Assembly: GCA_963732365.1 (NCBI GenBank)
Contig: CAVSZC010000005.1
Location: forward strand, 310,001-374,000
From: SR-FBR-E99 sp963732365
GTDB lineage: Bacteria > Bacteroidota > Bacteroidia > Bacteroidales > VadinHA17
Direction: 5' to 3'
DNA: 64,000 bases
In this document: in pieces, positions 10,510 to 18,673 of the stretch
Numbering within the stretch: position 1 is the stretch's first letter
Layout of the letters: each line of letters starts with the position of its first letter
The notes under the pieces: generated by a model
Databases searched by the model: none
What the model saw: the letters and a program-made list of their open reading frames with translations, nothing else
Told to the model about the DNA's origin: nothing
Program-made: the position numbers and the translations under genes

Positions 10510-10578
10510 TCAAAATCCTGTTTGTTGTGATGAGCATGCCGTGATTATGAGCAAGGCAATAGCTGATAGATGTTTCAT
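10510..10578 (-). CDS. 22-residue lipoprotein-like micro-ORF or lipoprotein remnant
   Basis: On the minus strand, 14 bases beyond the pdxH stop, an ATG opens a 22-codon frame encoding MKHLSAIALLIITACSSQQ followed by three residues and a stop. This is a textbook lipoprotein signal peptide (positive N-terminus, hydrophobic core, lipobox ITAC) with almost no mature part. A one-base change of frame after residue 19 or 20 would add about 22 residues up to base 10452, so it may be a frameshifted small lipoprotein. Entericidin-like tiny lipoproteins exist, but no homology is claimed. It was found only by reading the gap. Confidence 0.3.
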   Translation of the reverse strand: MKHLSAIALLIITACSSQQTGF

Positions 10579-10592
10579 GATAATTTCTCTTT

Positions 10593-11171
10593 TTAAGGTG
10601 CAAGTATTTCTGTAATCCATATCCCTTTTTCAAGCCTGTAAACAGTTCTTTGGTGTAGCCGGTGAATTCCTTCCTGCCAGAACTCGAACCATGATGGAAC
10701 GATCCTGTATCCGCCCCAGCAGGGAGGCTTAGGGATATCCTTCCCCCTGAATTGCTCCTCGAATTCTGAGAACCGAGCCTCAATTAAGGATCTCCCGGGG
10801 ATGGCCCGGCTCTGGTTGCTGGCCCAGGCGCCGATCTGGCTGTCACGTGGGCGCGACCTGAAATAAATTATTGAATCATCTTCGGAAACTCTTGAGACTT
10901 TGCCCTCTATACGCACCTGCCTTTCTGATTCGGGCCAGTAAAAAAGCATTGCTGCAAAAGGATTCTGAGACAGCTGGCTCCCCTTCCTGCTTTCATAATT
11001 GGTGAAGAAGACAAAGCCCTCATGGCTGTATTCTTTAAGCAGGACAGTTCGGACAGACACTGCTCCGTCTGGATCTGCCGTGCCAAGGCTGAAAGAGTCA
11101 GGATAAGATACCCCCGTGGCAAGTCTCTCACTGTACCAGAGGTCAAATTGTGCAAACGGATCACTTAACAT
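10593..11171 (-). CDS. pdxH: pyridoxamine/pyridoxine 5'-phosphate oxidase
   Basis: An FMN enzyme making pyridoxal 5'-phosphate from PNP or PMP in the cytoplasm. Its 192 residues include family blocks DPFAQFDLWYSE, VRTVLLKEY, FFTNYESRKGSQL, AAMLFYWPESERQVRIEG, FRSRPRDSQIGAWASNQS and the C-terminal GYRIVPSWFEFWQEG with RLHQR. The final motif is EILAP instead of the common RLAP ending. It is about 20 residues shorter than usual at the N-terminus: an in-frame stop lies a short way upstream and no earlier start was seen. That segment is a variable lid, so activity is still expected. It may be transcribed with the micro-ORF and Stealth genes downstream. Confidence 0.94.
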   Translation of the reverse strand: MLSDPFAQFDLWYSERLATGVSYPDSFSLGTADPDGAVSVRTVLLKEYSHEGFVFFTNYESRKGSQLSQNPFAAMLFYWPESERQVRIEGKVSRVSEDDSIIYFRSRPRDSQIGAWASNQSRAIPGRSLIEARFSEFEEQFRGKDIPKPPCWGGYRIVPSWFEFWQEGIHRLHQRTVYRLEKGIWITEILAP

Positions 11172-11241
11172 AACATCTGAACCTGTGGGTTGAAATTAAA
11201 TTTATATCTTGACTTCTCAAATATTCATAGTTAACATCATC

Positions 11242-12837
11242 ATGAAACAAAGTTATGTAAGTATGGCAATAGTTGCCTTATCACTGGGCATAAGTCTTGG
11301 GTCGTGCAAGAAACAGGAGCCTTCGGATCTGACAAGAGAGTCAATTATCCCCGCTCCGGTATCAGTAACTGCCACAGGCGGCTACTTCACAATCAGCAAG
11401 AATACTGACATTTATTTTAAGGGTGAGAATGAAGAGCTGAATCAGGTAGCACAATACCTTGCTGACAGGCTTAAGCCTGCCACAGGCTTTGATATAGAGG
11501 TAATACAAACCACGGGTGAACCGAAGAGGGGGAGTATTTACTTCGTCTTAACGGGAGATGGAACAAATCCCGCCGATGAAAGTTATGAGCTGAACATCAG
11601 CAAAAAGGTTTTGCAGATATCAGCCGTAAATGCTGCCGGGGCGTTCCGTGCCGTACAGACTGTCAGGCAGCTGCTTCCTGCGGAAATTGAATTGTCAACG
11701 GCCGGTGAAGGGCCATGGATGGTTCCGACGGGAATAATAAGCGACTACCCTGATTATTCATACAGAGGCATGATGCTCGATGTTGCCAGGCATTTCTTCA
11801 GTGTTGATGACGTAAAACGGGTCATTGACCTGATCTCATATTATAAGTTAAATGTTTTGCATCTTCACCTCTCTGATGATCAGGGCTGGCGTATAGAGAT
11901 CAAATCATGGCCAAACCTTGCATTGCACGGCGGAAGCACTGAGGTTGGCGGTGGTGAAGGAGGCTTCTTCACGCAGGAGCAGTATTCAGACATTGTAAAA
12001 TATGCACATGAACGCCACATTACAATTGTGCCGGAAATTGACATGCCGGGACATACCAACGCCGCACTGGCATCATATGCCGAACTGAACTGTGACGGGA
12101 AGGCCAGGGAGCTATATACAGGCATTAATGTAGGATTCAGCTCTTTATGCGTCAGAAAGGACATTACATACAAGTTTGTCGACGATGTTATAAGGGAGCT
12201 TGCCGCATTAACGCCCGGACCCTATATCCATATCGGAGGAGATGAGTCGCATTCAACGAAGACAGAGGACTATCTGTTCTTTATGGAGAAGGCTCAGGAG
12301 ATCGTAAGCAAGTACGGCAAGAATGGCCTGGGATGGGATGAGATCGCAACAACAAAGCTGGCCGATGGCTCTGTGGCACAGTACTGGGCCAAGGCGGCCA
12401 ATGCACAGAAGGCGGTTGAACAGGGAGCTAAAGTCCTGTTTTCACCCGCAATAAAGACATATCTGGACATGCAGTATGACTCAACGACAAAACTCGGGCT
12501 TCACTGGGCTGCATATATAGAAGTTGACGATGCTTATGAATGGGATCCCGCAACCATGGTAGACGGCGTCGGTAGAGAGAATATCCTGGGTGTCGAAGCG
12601 CCTCTCTGGACTGAGACCGTCACCAACATTGACGAACTGGAGTATATGGTATTCCCGCGTCTTGCCGGCATTGCCGAGATAGGATGGTCTCCGGCATTAA
12701 AAAGAGACTGGATTGATTACAGGGAGAGACTGGCAAGACACGGAGAGCGACTTGCCGCAATGGGGGTTGACTTTTATCGGTCTGACCTTGTTCCGTGGGC
12801 TGAACCTGAAGAGAAAAAGGTGTTGAAGGCAAGGTGA
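11242..12837 (+). CDS. GH20 beta-N-acetylhexosaminidase, lipoprotein
   Basis: Removes terminal GlcNAc or GalNAc from glycans by substrate-assisted catalysis. The ATG at 11242 gives a lipoprotein signal (MKQSYVSMAIVALSLGISL then lipobox GSC), which places the enzyme on a membrane facing the periplasm or cell surface. The earlier Met at 11209 would spoil the signal. An N-terminal GH20b-like domain (about 35-150) precedes the catalytic barrel: YRGMMLDVARHFF, HLHLSDDQGWRIEIK, EIDMPGHTNA, and HIGGDES with the Asp-Glu catalytic pair near residues 334-335. The C-terminal part has APLWTETV and the usual FPRLAGIAEIGWSP. The 531 residues fit the family. The stop overlaps the acyltransferase start by one base. 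Confidence 0.95.
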   Translation: MKQSYVSMAIVALSLGISLGSCKKQEPSDLTRESIIPAPVSVTATGGYFTISKNTDIYFKGENEELNQVAQYLADRLKPATGFDIEVIQTTGEPKRGSIYFVLTGDGTNPADESYELNISKKVLQISAVNAAGAFRAVQTVRQLLPAEIELSTAGEGPWMVPTGIISDYPDYSYRGMMLDVARHFFSVDDVKRVIDLISYYKLNVLHLHLSDDQGWRIEIKSWPNLALHGGSTEVGGGEGGFFTQEQYSDIVKYAHERHITIVPEIDMPGHTNAALASYAELNCDGKARELYTGINVGFSSLCVRKDITYKFVDDVIRELAALTPGPYIHIGGDESHSTKTEDYLFFMEKAQEIVSKYGKNGLGWDEIATTKLADGSVAQYWAKAANAQKAVEQGAKVLFSPAIKTYLDMQYDSTTKLGLHWAAYIEVDDAYEWDPATMVDGVGRENILGVEAPLWTETVTNIDELEYMVFPRLAGIAEIGWSPALKRDWIDYRERLARHGERLAAMGVDFYRSDLVPWAEPEEKKVLKAR

Positions 12838-13676
12838 TGAACCTGGTTGAAGAAACGGACATCGGAGCCCTCTCTTCTTTTTTCAAAGGGAAAATCGGAC
12901 ACCGGCGTGCTGCTTTTTTCATGCGGATTCTTACAATAGACAGACTGAACCGGACTTATGATAAATCGAGCGGCTTCAGCGGGACCGGATTTTCAGGCAG
13001 ATTCCTGAACGATATCGGCGTAAAGTATTTAGTCGGAAATGCCGAACGATTGAAACAGTTGCCTGACGGTGCATTTCTTACCATTTCCAATCATCCGTAC
13101 GGGGGACTGGACGGATTGATGCTCATCGACCTGATCGCAAGGATCCGTCCTGACTTCAGGGTGATGGTCAACAAAACGCTTTCGATGGTAAAGACGTTGC
13201 GCGATAATTTTATCTCCGTGACCTCAAGGGACAATGAAAATGAGAGCGTTGCCATGGCCAGTATGAGAGGGATACGTGAAACGGTCAGTCACCTGCGCAA
13301 TGGCCACCCTGTGGGATTCTTTCCCTCCGGGGCTATTTCAGATTTAAGCCTGAAGGAAATGCGCATCAGGGACCGCCACTGGCAGGAAGGGGTCCTGCAT
13401 CTCATCCATTCTGCAAGGGTCCCGGTCCTGCCGGTAAGGTTCTTCGATGGTAACTCCCCGTTTTTCTACTTTCTGGGTCTTCTGAACTGGAGAGTACGTC
13501 TGTTAAGATTGCCTTACGAAGTATTCAACAAAAGAGGCAAGCGACCAAGGATAGGGATAGGTAACATCATCTCCGTGGAGGAGCAGGAGAGGTTTCACAA
13601 TCCGCAGGCGTTAGGTGAGTTTTTAAGGAAGTCGGTCTATGAAATGCCGGAACCGGCATTTCCGGATGAAAAGTAA
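12837..13676 (+). CDS. PlsC-like 1-acylglycerol-3-phosphate/lysolipid acyltransferase
   Basis: The start is taken as the ATG at 12837, which shares its A with the GH20 stop. The NHPYGGLDG block (about residue 82) is the His/Asp acyltransferase motif in the form common in Bacteroidota, and VGFFPSGAIS is the second conserved block. There is no clear transmembrane start, so it is probably peripheral at the inner membrane. It leads a set of lipid genes (CDP-alcohol phosphotransferase, CdsA-like, diacylglycerol kinase opposite). The acyl acceptor could be lysophosphatidate or an ornithine/glycine lipid; the sequence does not decide. Confidence 0.82.
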   Translation: MNLVEETDIGALSSFFKGKIGHRRAAFFMRILTIDRLNRTYDKSSGFSGTGFSGRFLNDIGVKYLVGNAERLKQLPDGAFLTISNHPYGGLDGLMLIDLIARIRPDFRVMVNKTLSMVKTLRDNFISVTSRDNENESVAMASMRGIRETVSHLRNGHPVGFFPSGAISDLSLKEMRIRDRHWQEGVLHLIHSARVPVLPVRFFDGNSPFFYFLGLLNWRVRLLRLPYEVFNKRGKRPRIGIGNIISVEEQERFHNPQALGEFLRKSVYEMPEPAFPDEK

Positions 13677-13735
13677 CAGAGTCATAATTAATTCCGTTAT
13701 TTGCTTAAGCAGGTTCATACATATATTTCATTCCA

Positions 13736-14329
13736 ATGAATAAAAAAGAATTCTGGAACATACCGAATATGATCACTTCCTATCGGTTGCTGATGTTTCC
13801 TGTGATTCTCTATTTTATCATTTCGGGGAGAGAAACCCTTTTTGCCGTCTTTTTTGTGATAAACATGGTTACCGATTTTTTCGACGGGTATATTGCCAGA
13901 AAATTTAACATGGAGACTGAATTAGGGGCTAAGCTTGATTCATTCGCTGATAACTTCAATTATCTTCTTGCCTTTATTGGACTCCTGGTTTTTAAGATGG
14001 AAGAGATGAGGCCACACCTCCTGAGCTTTGGTATTTTCATCGGCATGCTGGTTCTTACCGTCGTTGTCTCCCTGATAAAATTCAGGAAATTTCCCAGTTT
14101 TCACCTGAAAACGACCAAGTACAGCGGCGACATACAGGCTCTGTTCTTTGTATGTCTTTTCACGTTTGGCTTTTTTTCCCCGCTTTATTACCTGATGATA
14201 GTCTGGGGTATTGTTGGAGCCATAGAGCACCTTGCAATTCAGATGATACTGCCTGAAATGAGATCGAATGTAAAGGGGCTTTACTGGATATTGAAAGAGA
14301 GAAGAAATGAAAAGGAGCAGTCAAAATGA
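13736..14329 (+). CDS. CDP-alcohol phosphatidyltransferase
   Basis: An inner-membrane enzyme joining a CDP-activated lipid to an alcohol. The 197 residues carry the full family signature, D-x2-D-G-x2-A-R-x8-G-x3-D-x3-D, seen as DFFDGYIAR...ETELGAKLDSFAD near residues 43-68. Several hydrophobic spans follow (FNYLLAFIGLLVF, LVLTVVVSLI, ALFFVCLFTFGFF). It is more like PgsA/PssA-type proteins than eukaryotic choline enzymes, but the alcohol (glycerol phosphate, serine, inositol) is not clear. Its stop overlaps the next start by four bases (ATGA), so it is coupled to the TauE-like gene. Confidence 0.88.
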   Translation: MNKKEFWNIPNMITSYRLLMFPVILYFIISGRETLFAVFFVINMVTDFFDGYIARKFNMETELGAKLDSFADNFNYLLAFIGLLVFKMEEMRPHLLSFGIFIGMLVLTVVVSLIKFRKFPSFHLKTTKYSGDIQALFFVCLFTFGFFSPLYYLMIVWGIVGAIEHLAIQMILPEMRSNVKGLYWILKERRNEKEQSK

Positions 14330-15156
14330 TTTTTCATTCCGCCTTTGAATATATATATCTGTGGCTGCCGCTGGTCGGTTTCCTGGTTGGACTGATCGGC
14401 ACGCTGATAGGAGGCGGGGGAGGTGGCTTCTTTTTTATCCCTGTCCTGACAATACTTCTGGGTGTGCCTGCCCAGGTGGCTGTCGCAACCTCTCTGGCGG
14501 CAACCCTCCCGATATGTATCGTCGGATCAGTGGGACATTACCGCAATAATAACATCGATGTGCGGCTGGGGCTGCTGATGTCAGCTGCAGGTATCGGGGG
14601 TGCTATCGGCGGGGCCGGCATCACCAGCCTGATCACTCATCAGCAACTGATTATATGCTATGGCTCTTACGCCGTGCTGATAGCCCTGCTCATGATCAGA
14701 AGCGTCAGGAAAAAGAAAAGAGACGAGATCAAAGGAATCGTCAAGCCTGAAGATTCAAGAATGGTCAGGGCTGCCAAGGGTACCTTTTTTGGTTTTCTGG
14801 CAGGGGTGATTACCGCTACCTTCGGCACTACCGGCGCAACGCCGGTACAGGCAGGGTTGTTTGCGATGAGCAAACCGGTGAAAGTGGTTATAGGAACCTC
14901 ACTGATGGTTGTAATGGCAAATACTGCCTCTGCCATCGGGGCTCATTTTATCGTCGGGAAGATTGATCTTACGCTGGTCGGGTTCCTGACCTCAGGGACT
15001 ATAATCGGGGCCCTCGTTGGCCCAAGACTGATAAAGGATGTAAAACTTGAGCGTATGGACGGCCCCATTCGCCTGTGGTATGCCCTGGGGATGATGCTGT
15101 TTGGAATACTGATGATTATCAGCGCATTTGATGTAATGCCTTACCTTGAGAAATAA
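14326..15156 (+). CDS. TauE/SafE (TSUP) family membrane transporter
   Basis: This 276-residue polytopic membrane protein has the TSUP glycine-rich motif (LIGTLIGGGGGGFFFIPVL) and an inverted second half with FGTTGATPVQAGLF and VKVVIGTSLMVV. The family exports sulfite, sulfoacetate or other organosulfur anions, and in some species moves other small anions. It is placed between CDP-alcohol phosphotransferase and CdsA-like genes with overlaps at both ends (ATGA and TAATG), so it is clearly part of this operon. That is unusual for the family and hints at a head-group precursor or sulfonolipid link; this is inference only. Confidence 0.88.
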   Translation: MIFHSAFEYIYLWLPLVGFLVGLIGTLIGGGGGGFFFIPVLTILLGVPAQVAVATSLAATLPICIVGSVGHYRNNNIDVRLGLLMSAAGIGGAIGGAGITSLITHQQLIICYGSYAVLIALLMIRSVRKKKRDEIKGIVKPEDSRMVRAAKGTFFGFLAGVITATFGTTGATPVQAGLFAMSKPVKVVIGTSLMVVMANTASAIGAHFIVGKIDLTLVGFLTSGTIIGALVGPRLIKDVKLERMDGPIRLWYALGMMLFGILMIISAFDVMPYLEK

Positions 15157-15884
15157 TGAAAACAGTCTGGACCGTTTATCTTGTCATCCTGGCCTACTAC
15201 CTGCTGGGAACTGTCGGGATTTACTTTATAAACCGCAGAAAAGAACCCCTGGCTAAACATGAAGGCTGGATTAAATTACTGTTTGCATTTATTGTCACGA
15301 ATATTGTTTTTTTCAGCATTGGTTTCAACACCCTCTTTTTCAGGATACTTGCGGTTATTATTATTGCCGGGGGATTTTTTGAATTATTTAAACTGTACAG
15401 GCAATCCGGATACAGTCATTTCAGGTTCTTCCTGTTTTCAATTCTTATAATGGCAGGTGTAGCTGCGGGGTTCTTTCTCTTTAGCCGGATGGAACAGGGA
15501 CTGATACTCTTTTCATTTCTCATCCTCTCGGTTTTTGACGGTTACAGTCAGATAACGGGTCAGCTGTTCGGGAGGAGAAAGCTTTTTCCGAAAGTGAGTC
15601 CCAACAAAACTGTTGAAGGCCTCATTGGCGGAGCAGTGATAGCGGTGCTGAGTGCACTGGTTTTCAGGAATGTAATACAGGAAGAGCCCCTTAAAGCCAT
15701 CATGCTGGCTGCCGTGATTGCTGTTTTTGCCTTTGCCGGCGATGCTGCAAAATCAGTTTATAAAAGAAAATACGGAGTGAAGAATTTCAGCAATCTTATA
15801 CCCGGCAACGGGGGATTCCTCGACAGGTTTGACAGCCTGATAGCTACGGGCGCCGGGATCGCCCTTTTCAGTCTTCTTGCCTGA
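15156..15884 (+). CDS. CdsA-like phosphatidate cytidylyltransferase, atypical signature
   Basis: A membrane protein of 242 residues with about seven hydrophobic spans and the CdsA C-terminal signature region KSVYKRKYGVKN...LIPGNGGFLDRFDS. CdsA makes CDP-diacylglycerol from phosphatidate and CTP. Two signature positions differ from the common form: K-D is K-N here, and HGG is NGG. The Asp of the normal motif is thought to help bind metal, so this may be a divergent paralogue with a changed lipid substrate. The neighbours (acyltransferase, CDP-alcohol transferase, lipid kinase) keep it in lipid synthesis. It overlaps the convergent kinase gene by 17 bases. Confidence 0.85.
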   Translation: MKTVWTVYLVILAYYLLGTVGIYFINRRKEPLAKHEGWIKLLFAFIVTNIVFFSIGFNTLFFRILAVIIIAGGFFELFKLYRQSGYSHFRFFLFSILIMAGVAAGFFLFSRMEQGLILFSFLILSVFDGYSQITGQLFGRRKLFPKVSPNKTVEGLIGGAVIAVLSALVFRNVIQEEPLKAIMLAAVIAVFAFAGDAAKSVYKRKYGVKNFSNLIPGNGGFLDRFDSLIATGAGIALFSLLA

Positions 15885-16815
15885 TGTTGAAATGATGATT
15901 CCCGTGAGGATTATAAATCAGATTCAGCCCTTCAGGCATCACGCCAAGCTTAAAGCTTTGTGCGTAGGATATCTCGCCGTCAGCGTGATATGGAACCCTT
16001 TCCGGGAATTCGGCAGATAATTCCGGGGTCCTGAAATAATGAACGTTCCTGTCCTTCAGGTGCTTTCCCTTTGGAACGTTTAGCAACAATTTAATTCTTC
16101 CGGGGACCGACAGGCTTTTTATCGAACATATATCCAGCAGTCCGTCATTTGCGATTGCACCCGGGGTAAGCAGAAAGGTTTTGGCATAGGTCCTGGCGCC
16201 GTTGGATACCGTATTCATGAAACATCCTGCCTCACTCGTTTTCCCGTCAGATTTGAGGACCATCTTTTTCTCTTTATAGAAGAGGATGGTTTTCAGAACG
16301 ATCCACAAATAGTTTCGCTTCTTTCCAGGTTTAATTTCACGGGCCCGGTTAAAGTTCTCCGCGACCTGGACATCAAAGCCAATCCCTATTCCCGTAAAAA
16401 AGAAGGATCTGTCATTACATACCCCGACATCCATTGAGACGGCATCTGCCTTAAAGAATGTCTCCCACTCTTTTTCGGTGTACTTTTCGGGAAAACCAGC
16501 CAGCTCATTGACGCCGTTGGCCGTGCCGCCGGGTATCTGCCCGGTTATGACGTTCCTGTTGGAGACAAGTGGGGTGGCGACTTCGCTGAAGGTACCGTCT
16601 CCGCCCACGGCGATAATATACCTGTATCCGTTGTCAGCATACCTTGCCGACAGTTCGGATGCGTGTCCCCTCCTTTCAGTAAAGACAATATCAGCTTCAA
16701 GGCTTAAGCGGCTTATCATTTCCTTTATTTTATCAACCTGGCTGAGACCATAGCCGCTGCCTGCCACCGGGTTGACAATGAAGACCCACTTACCTTTATC
16801 GTTCACGTTTAGCAT
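15868..16815 (-). CDS. diacylglycerol kinase family lipid kinase
   Basis: This protein of 315 residues has the soluble DagK/YegS fold. The N-terminal VFIVNPVAGSG, the ATP-binding GGDGTFSEVATPL and the GGTANGVNELAGF block are all visible, and the C-terminal beta-domain contains the second family signature region (FFFTGIGIGFDVQVAENF). It phosphorylates diacylglycerol or a related lipid, recycling it to phosphatidate at the membrane face. It converges with the CdsA-like gene (17-base overlap at the stops), which uses phosphatidate, so the two may act in sequence. The reading starts at the ATG on the complement of 16813-16815. Confidence 0.92.
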   Translation of the reverse strand: MLNVNDKGKWVFIVNPVAGSGYGLSQVDKIKEMISRLSLEADIVFTERRGHASELSARYADNGYRYIIAVGGDGTFSEVATPLVSNRNVITGQIPGGTANGVNELAGFPEKYTEKEWETFFKADAVSMDVGVCNDRSFFFTGIGIGFDVQVAENFNRAREIKPGKKRNYLWIVLKTILFYKEKKMVLKSDGKTSEAGCFMNTVSNGARTYAKTFLLTPGAIANDGLLDICSIKSLSVPGRIKLLLNVPKGKHLKDRNVHYFRTPELSAEFPERVPYHADGEISYAQSFKLGVMPEGLNLIYNPHGNHHFNIRQED

Positions 16816-16877
16816 GAATTATTGGTGACACTTGGAAGTTGCTGAAATGTATGAATTTTAACGATGAAACTGTAATC

Positions 16878-17762
16878 TTAAAGCTCCTGTGGTCTGTCAT
16901 GCTTTATGAAGGTTTTGTTTTCAAGCTCACGGAAGGCCAGGTTCAGCTCTTCCTGTGTGTTCATGACAATGGGTCCGCCCCAGGCGACAGGTTCCTGAAT
17001 AGGCATGGCAGCAATAAGGAAAAATCTTGCTCCCTCAGGGCCCGCCTTGACCTTCACCTCGTCAAAGTCAGAACTGTTTGACGACGAGGCCATCATCAGC
17101 ATGGCACATGCCTTTCCTTCAAAGGTTGCCAGCGCCTTATCTGCTGCCAGCGTACCGTCAATCAGGTAGAGGAAAAGGGTCTGGTCATTGGGTGTTTCGT
17201 TGTAGCTCCAGACACTGCCGGGCTCCAGCGCGACATCCAGGTACTGAACTGTGACATATTCGCCTTTCACCGCCCCCTTATTATTTTTATAACTTCCCGA
17301 AAGCACTCTGACGGTGGCGTTTTCCTCACGGACCTCTGCAACATCCTGTGGTCTGATATCGCGGTAGGCCGGCTGAGTCATCTTATCCTTTTTCGGAAGG
17401 TTGACCCATAGCTGGCAGCCCAGCATTCTCTCTGAGGCCCTGGGCATCTCCTGGTGAATGATGCCTGATCCGGCGGTCATCCACTGGCATTGAAGATCCC
17501 CGATCACACCCTTATTCCCCAGGCTGTCACCGTGTTCAACATTCCCCTTAAGCAGGTAGGTTACTGTTTCGATACCCCGGTGCGGATGCCAGGGAAATCC
17601 TTTGACATAGTCCCTTGGATCTGATGAATCAAATCCGTCAAGCATCAAAAACGGGTCAAAATCCTTGATTGTCCTTATTCCCAGCACCCTGCGCAACCGT
17701 ACTCCCGCGCCATCGACAGCGTCCTGACCTCTTACACCCTGTGTGAATTTTCTCCGAGCCAT
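16878..17762 (-). CDS. pirin family protein
   Basis: A bicupin protein of 294 residues. The N-terminal cupin holds the metal-binding residues of pirins: FPWHPHRGIETVTYLL and GSGIIHQEMP (two His, then His and Glu). A C-terminal cupin follows with weaker motifs. Bacterial pirins such as YhhW act as quercetin dioxygenases in vitro; their roles in cells are mostly unknown. The gene stands alone between the lipid kinase and the tRNA, on the minus strand. Confidence 0.93.
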   Translation of the reverse strand: MARRKFTQGVRGQDAVDGAGVRLRRVLGIRTIKDFDPFLMLDGFDSSDPRDYVKGFPWHPHRGIETVTYLLKGNVEHGDSLGNKGVIGDLQCQWMTAGSGIIHQEMPRASERMLGCQLWVNLPKKDKMTQPAYRDIRPQDVAEVREENATVRVLSGSYKNNKGAVKGEYVTVQYLDVALEPGSVWSYNETPNDQTLFLYLIDGTLAADKALATFEGKACAMLMMASSSNSSDFDEVKVKAGPEGARFFLIAAMPIQEPVAWGGPIVMNTQEELNLAFRELENKTFIKHDRPQEL

Positions 17763-17866
17763 AGCTTCTGCGTTTGAATAATTGCAAGGTAATTTACACT
17801 TAATTTCCTAAGCAACACTCATTTCTTCTTTAAGTCCTCATCAGCCGAAGCCTAACCAAACCTGCT

Positions 17867-17906
17867 AAAAAGAAAAAGCCCTCCGAAGCTTTAGCGTAGG
17901 AGGGCT
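17867..17906 (-). terminator. rho-independent terminator of the CAU tRNA gene
   Basis: Read on the minus strand, AGCCCTCC (17906-17899) pairs with GGAGGGCT (17884-17877) around a 14-base loop and is followed by TTTTTCTTTTT. It lies five bases past the tRNA 3' end, so it should end the tRNA transcript before the pirin gene. Confidence 0.8.
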
Positions 17907-17910
17907 GAGG

Positions 17911-17985
17911 TGGGCCCAGCTGGGCTCGAACCAGCGACCCCCTGATTATGAGTCAGGTGCTGCTAACCAGCTGAGCTATGGGCCC
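17911..17985 (-). tRNA. tRNA with CAU anticodon (Met elongator or Ile2)
   Basis: The 75-base cloverleaf reads GGGCCCA / TGGGCCC in the acceptor stem (seven pairs), D-arm GCTC...GAGC-like, anticodon arm CTGA-CTCATAA-TCAG, T-arm GCTGG-TTCGAGC-CCAGC and discriminator A. The CCA is not encoded. The loop CTCATAA is shared by elongator tRNA-Met and by tRNA-Ile2 (whose C34 becomes lysidine), so the amino acid is left open. The G1-C72 pair and three further GC pairs exclude an initiator-type mismatch. Confidence 0.93.
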
Positions 17986-17999
17986 AAATAAACAGGGTG

Positions 18000-18031
18000 C
18001 AAATATAATATACATTTAGAAAATCTGCAAA
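18000..18031 (-). promoter_or_regulatory. Bacteroidota-type promoter for the CAU tRNA
   Basis: On the minus strand TTTG (18031-18028) is followed after 20 bases by TATATTTG (18007-18000). This matches the -33 TTTG / -7 TAnnTTTG form and spacing used by the primary sigma factor of this phylum. Transcription would start about 5-8 bases before the tRNA 5' end at 17985. Confidence 0.65.
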
Positions 18032-18064
18032 TTGTAACGACGCCCAACCTGGGCGTCGTTACAA
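18032..18064. repeat. 33-bp perfect palindrome
   Basis: Two perfect 15-base arms (TTGTAACGACGCCCA and its complement) flank the loop ACC. It lies 8 bases after the aldolase stop and directly upstream of the tRNA promoter. It could work as a stem-loop at the end of the mtnA-aldolase transcript, but there is no U-run. Its form (GTAACGACG...CGTCGTTAC) resembles dispersed palindromic repeats. Confidence 0.8.
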
Positions 18065-18072
18065 GTAACATA

Positions 18073-18669
18073 TTACCGGTTAATATAATCAAACAACACC
18101 CCCCCCGCCTCATCAAGGTCGGTGCCGAAGGTGATCAGCCCGCCCCTGTCGCCGGCCATGACAATGATACGCTTCTCGAACACCTCCGGCTCGCTGAAGA
18201 TACGTATCATCTCGCGCGCCATGGCAGGCGTTCCGTATTCAACCGCCGGGTCTGTGGTGGGAACATTATTCATAAGCTCCTCCCACAGCTTCATTGAATG
18301 TACGTGTATCACCGCATTCGTGCCAGGGTCTGCCATGTAGATGGCTGCATGGGTTAGTGATTCTGACGAGGCCTTCAGCGGGCCGCTGCACATGACGGCA
18401 TTGTCTTCGATGTTGTATGACGACACCTTGACATAGTGTCCTGCCTCAAGCTCGGGGATATCACCGGTCGATGAACCGGTAATGATAAACTGCTGCGAAC
18501 TGCCGATGCGTATGCTTATGTTGCCGAACCCCACTCCGTTCTCGAAAGCCCCTACAAGATCAAGGTTGAAAAGTATATCTCTCCAGTGGTTGATAATTTC
18601 ATACTGATCGTCGGTTATCACGGGGCCCGACTGGCTCCAGTAGCAGTTGAACTTAACAATGCCTTCCAT
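18073..18669 (-). CDS. class II aldolase/adducin family protein, probably a methylthioribulose-phosphate enzyme
   Basis: This protein of 198 residues has the class II aldolase fold: FGNISIR, ITGSSTGDIPEL, SSESLTHAAIY with the expected Glu, and AVIHVHS with the His-x-His metal pair. The third family His, usually in a loop like HHG or GHEGG, is replaced here (VMAGDRGGLITFG), so an Asp may serve as ligand. The gene starts 4 bases after the mtnA stop, so both are one operon. MtnA product (methylthioribulose 1-phosphate) is used either by MtnB (dehydratase, same fold) or by the aldolase of the DHAP shunt, which releases dihydroxyacetone phosphate. No other mtn genes lie nearby, so I favour the shunt without being sure. 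Confidence 0.75.
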   Translation of the reverse strand: MEGIVKFNCYWSQSGPVITDDQYEIINHWRDILFNLDLVGAFENGVGFGNISIRIGSSQQFIITGSSTGDIPELEAGHYVKVSSYNIEDNAVMCSGPLKASSESLTHAAIYMADPGTNAVIHVHSMKLWEELMNNVPTTDPAVEYGTPAMAREMIRIFSEPEVFEKRIIVMAGDRGGLITFGTDLDEAGGVLFDYINR

Positions 18670-18673
18670 ATGG

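Noticed and set aside
17911..17985. Initiator tRNA-Met
   Set aside because: The first pair is a normal G-C, and the anticodon stem lacks the three G-C pairs typical of initiators.
18032..18064. Rho-independent terminator for the aldolase gene
   Set aside because: The stem is excellent, but no U-run follows on either strand, so I list it as a palindromic repeat and not as a terminator.
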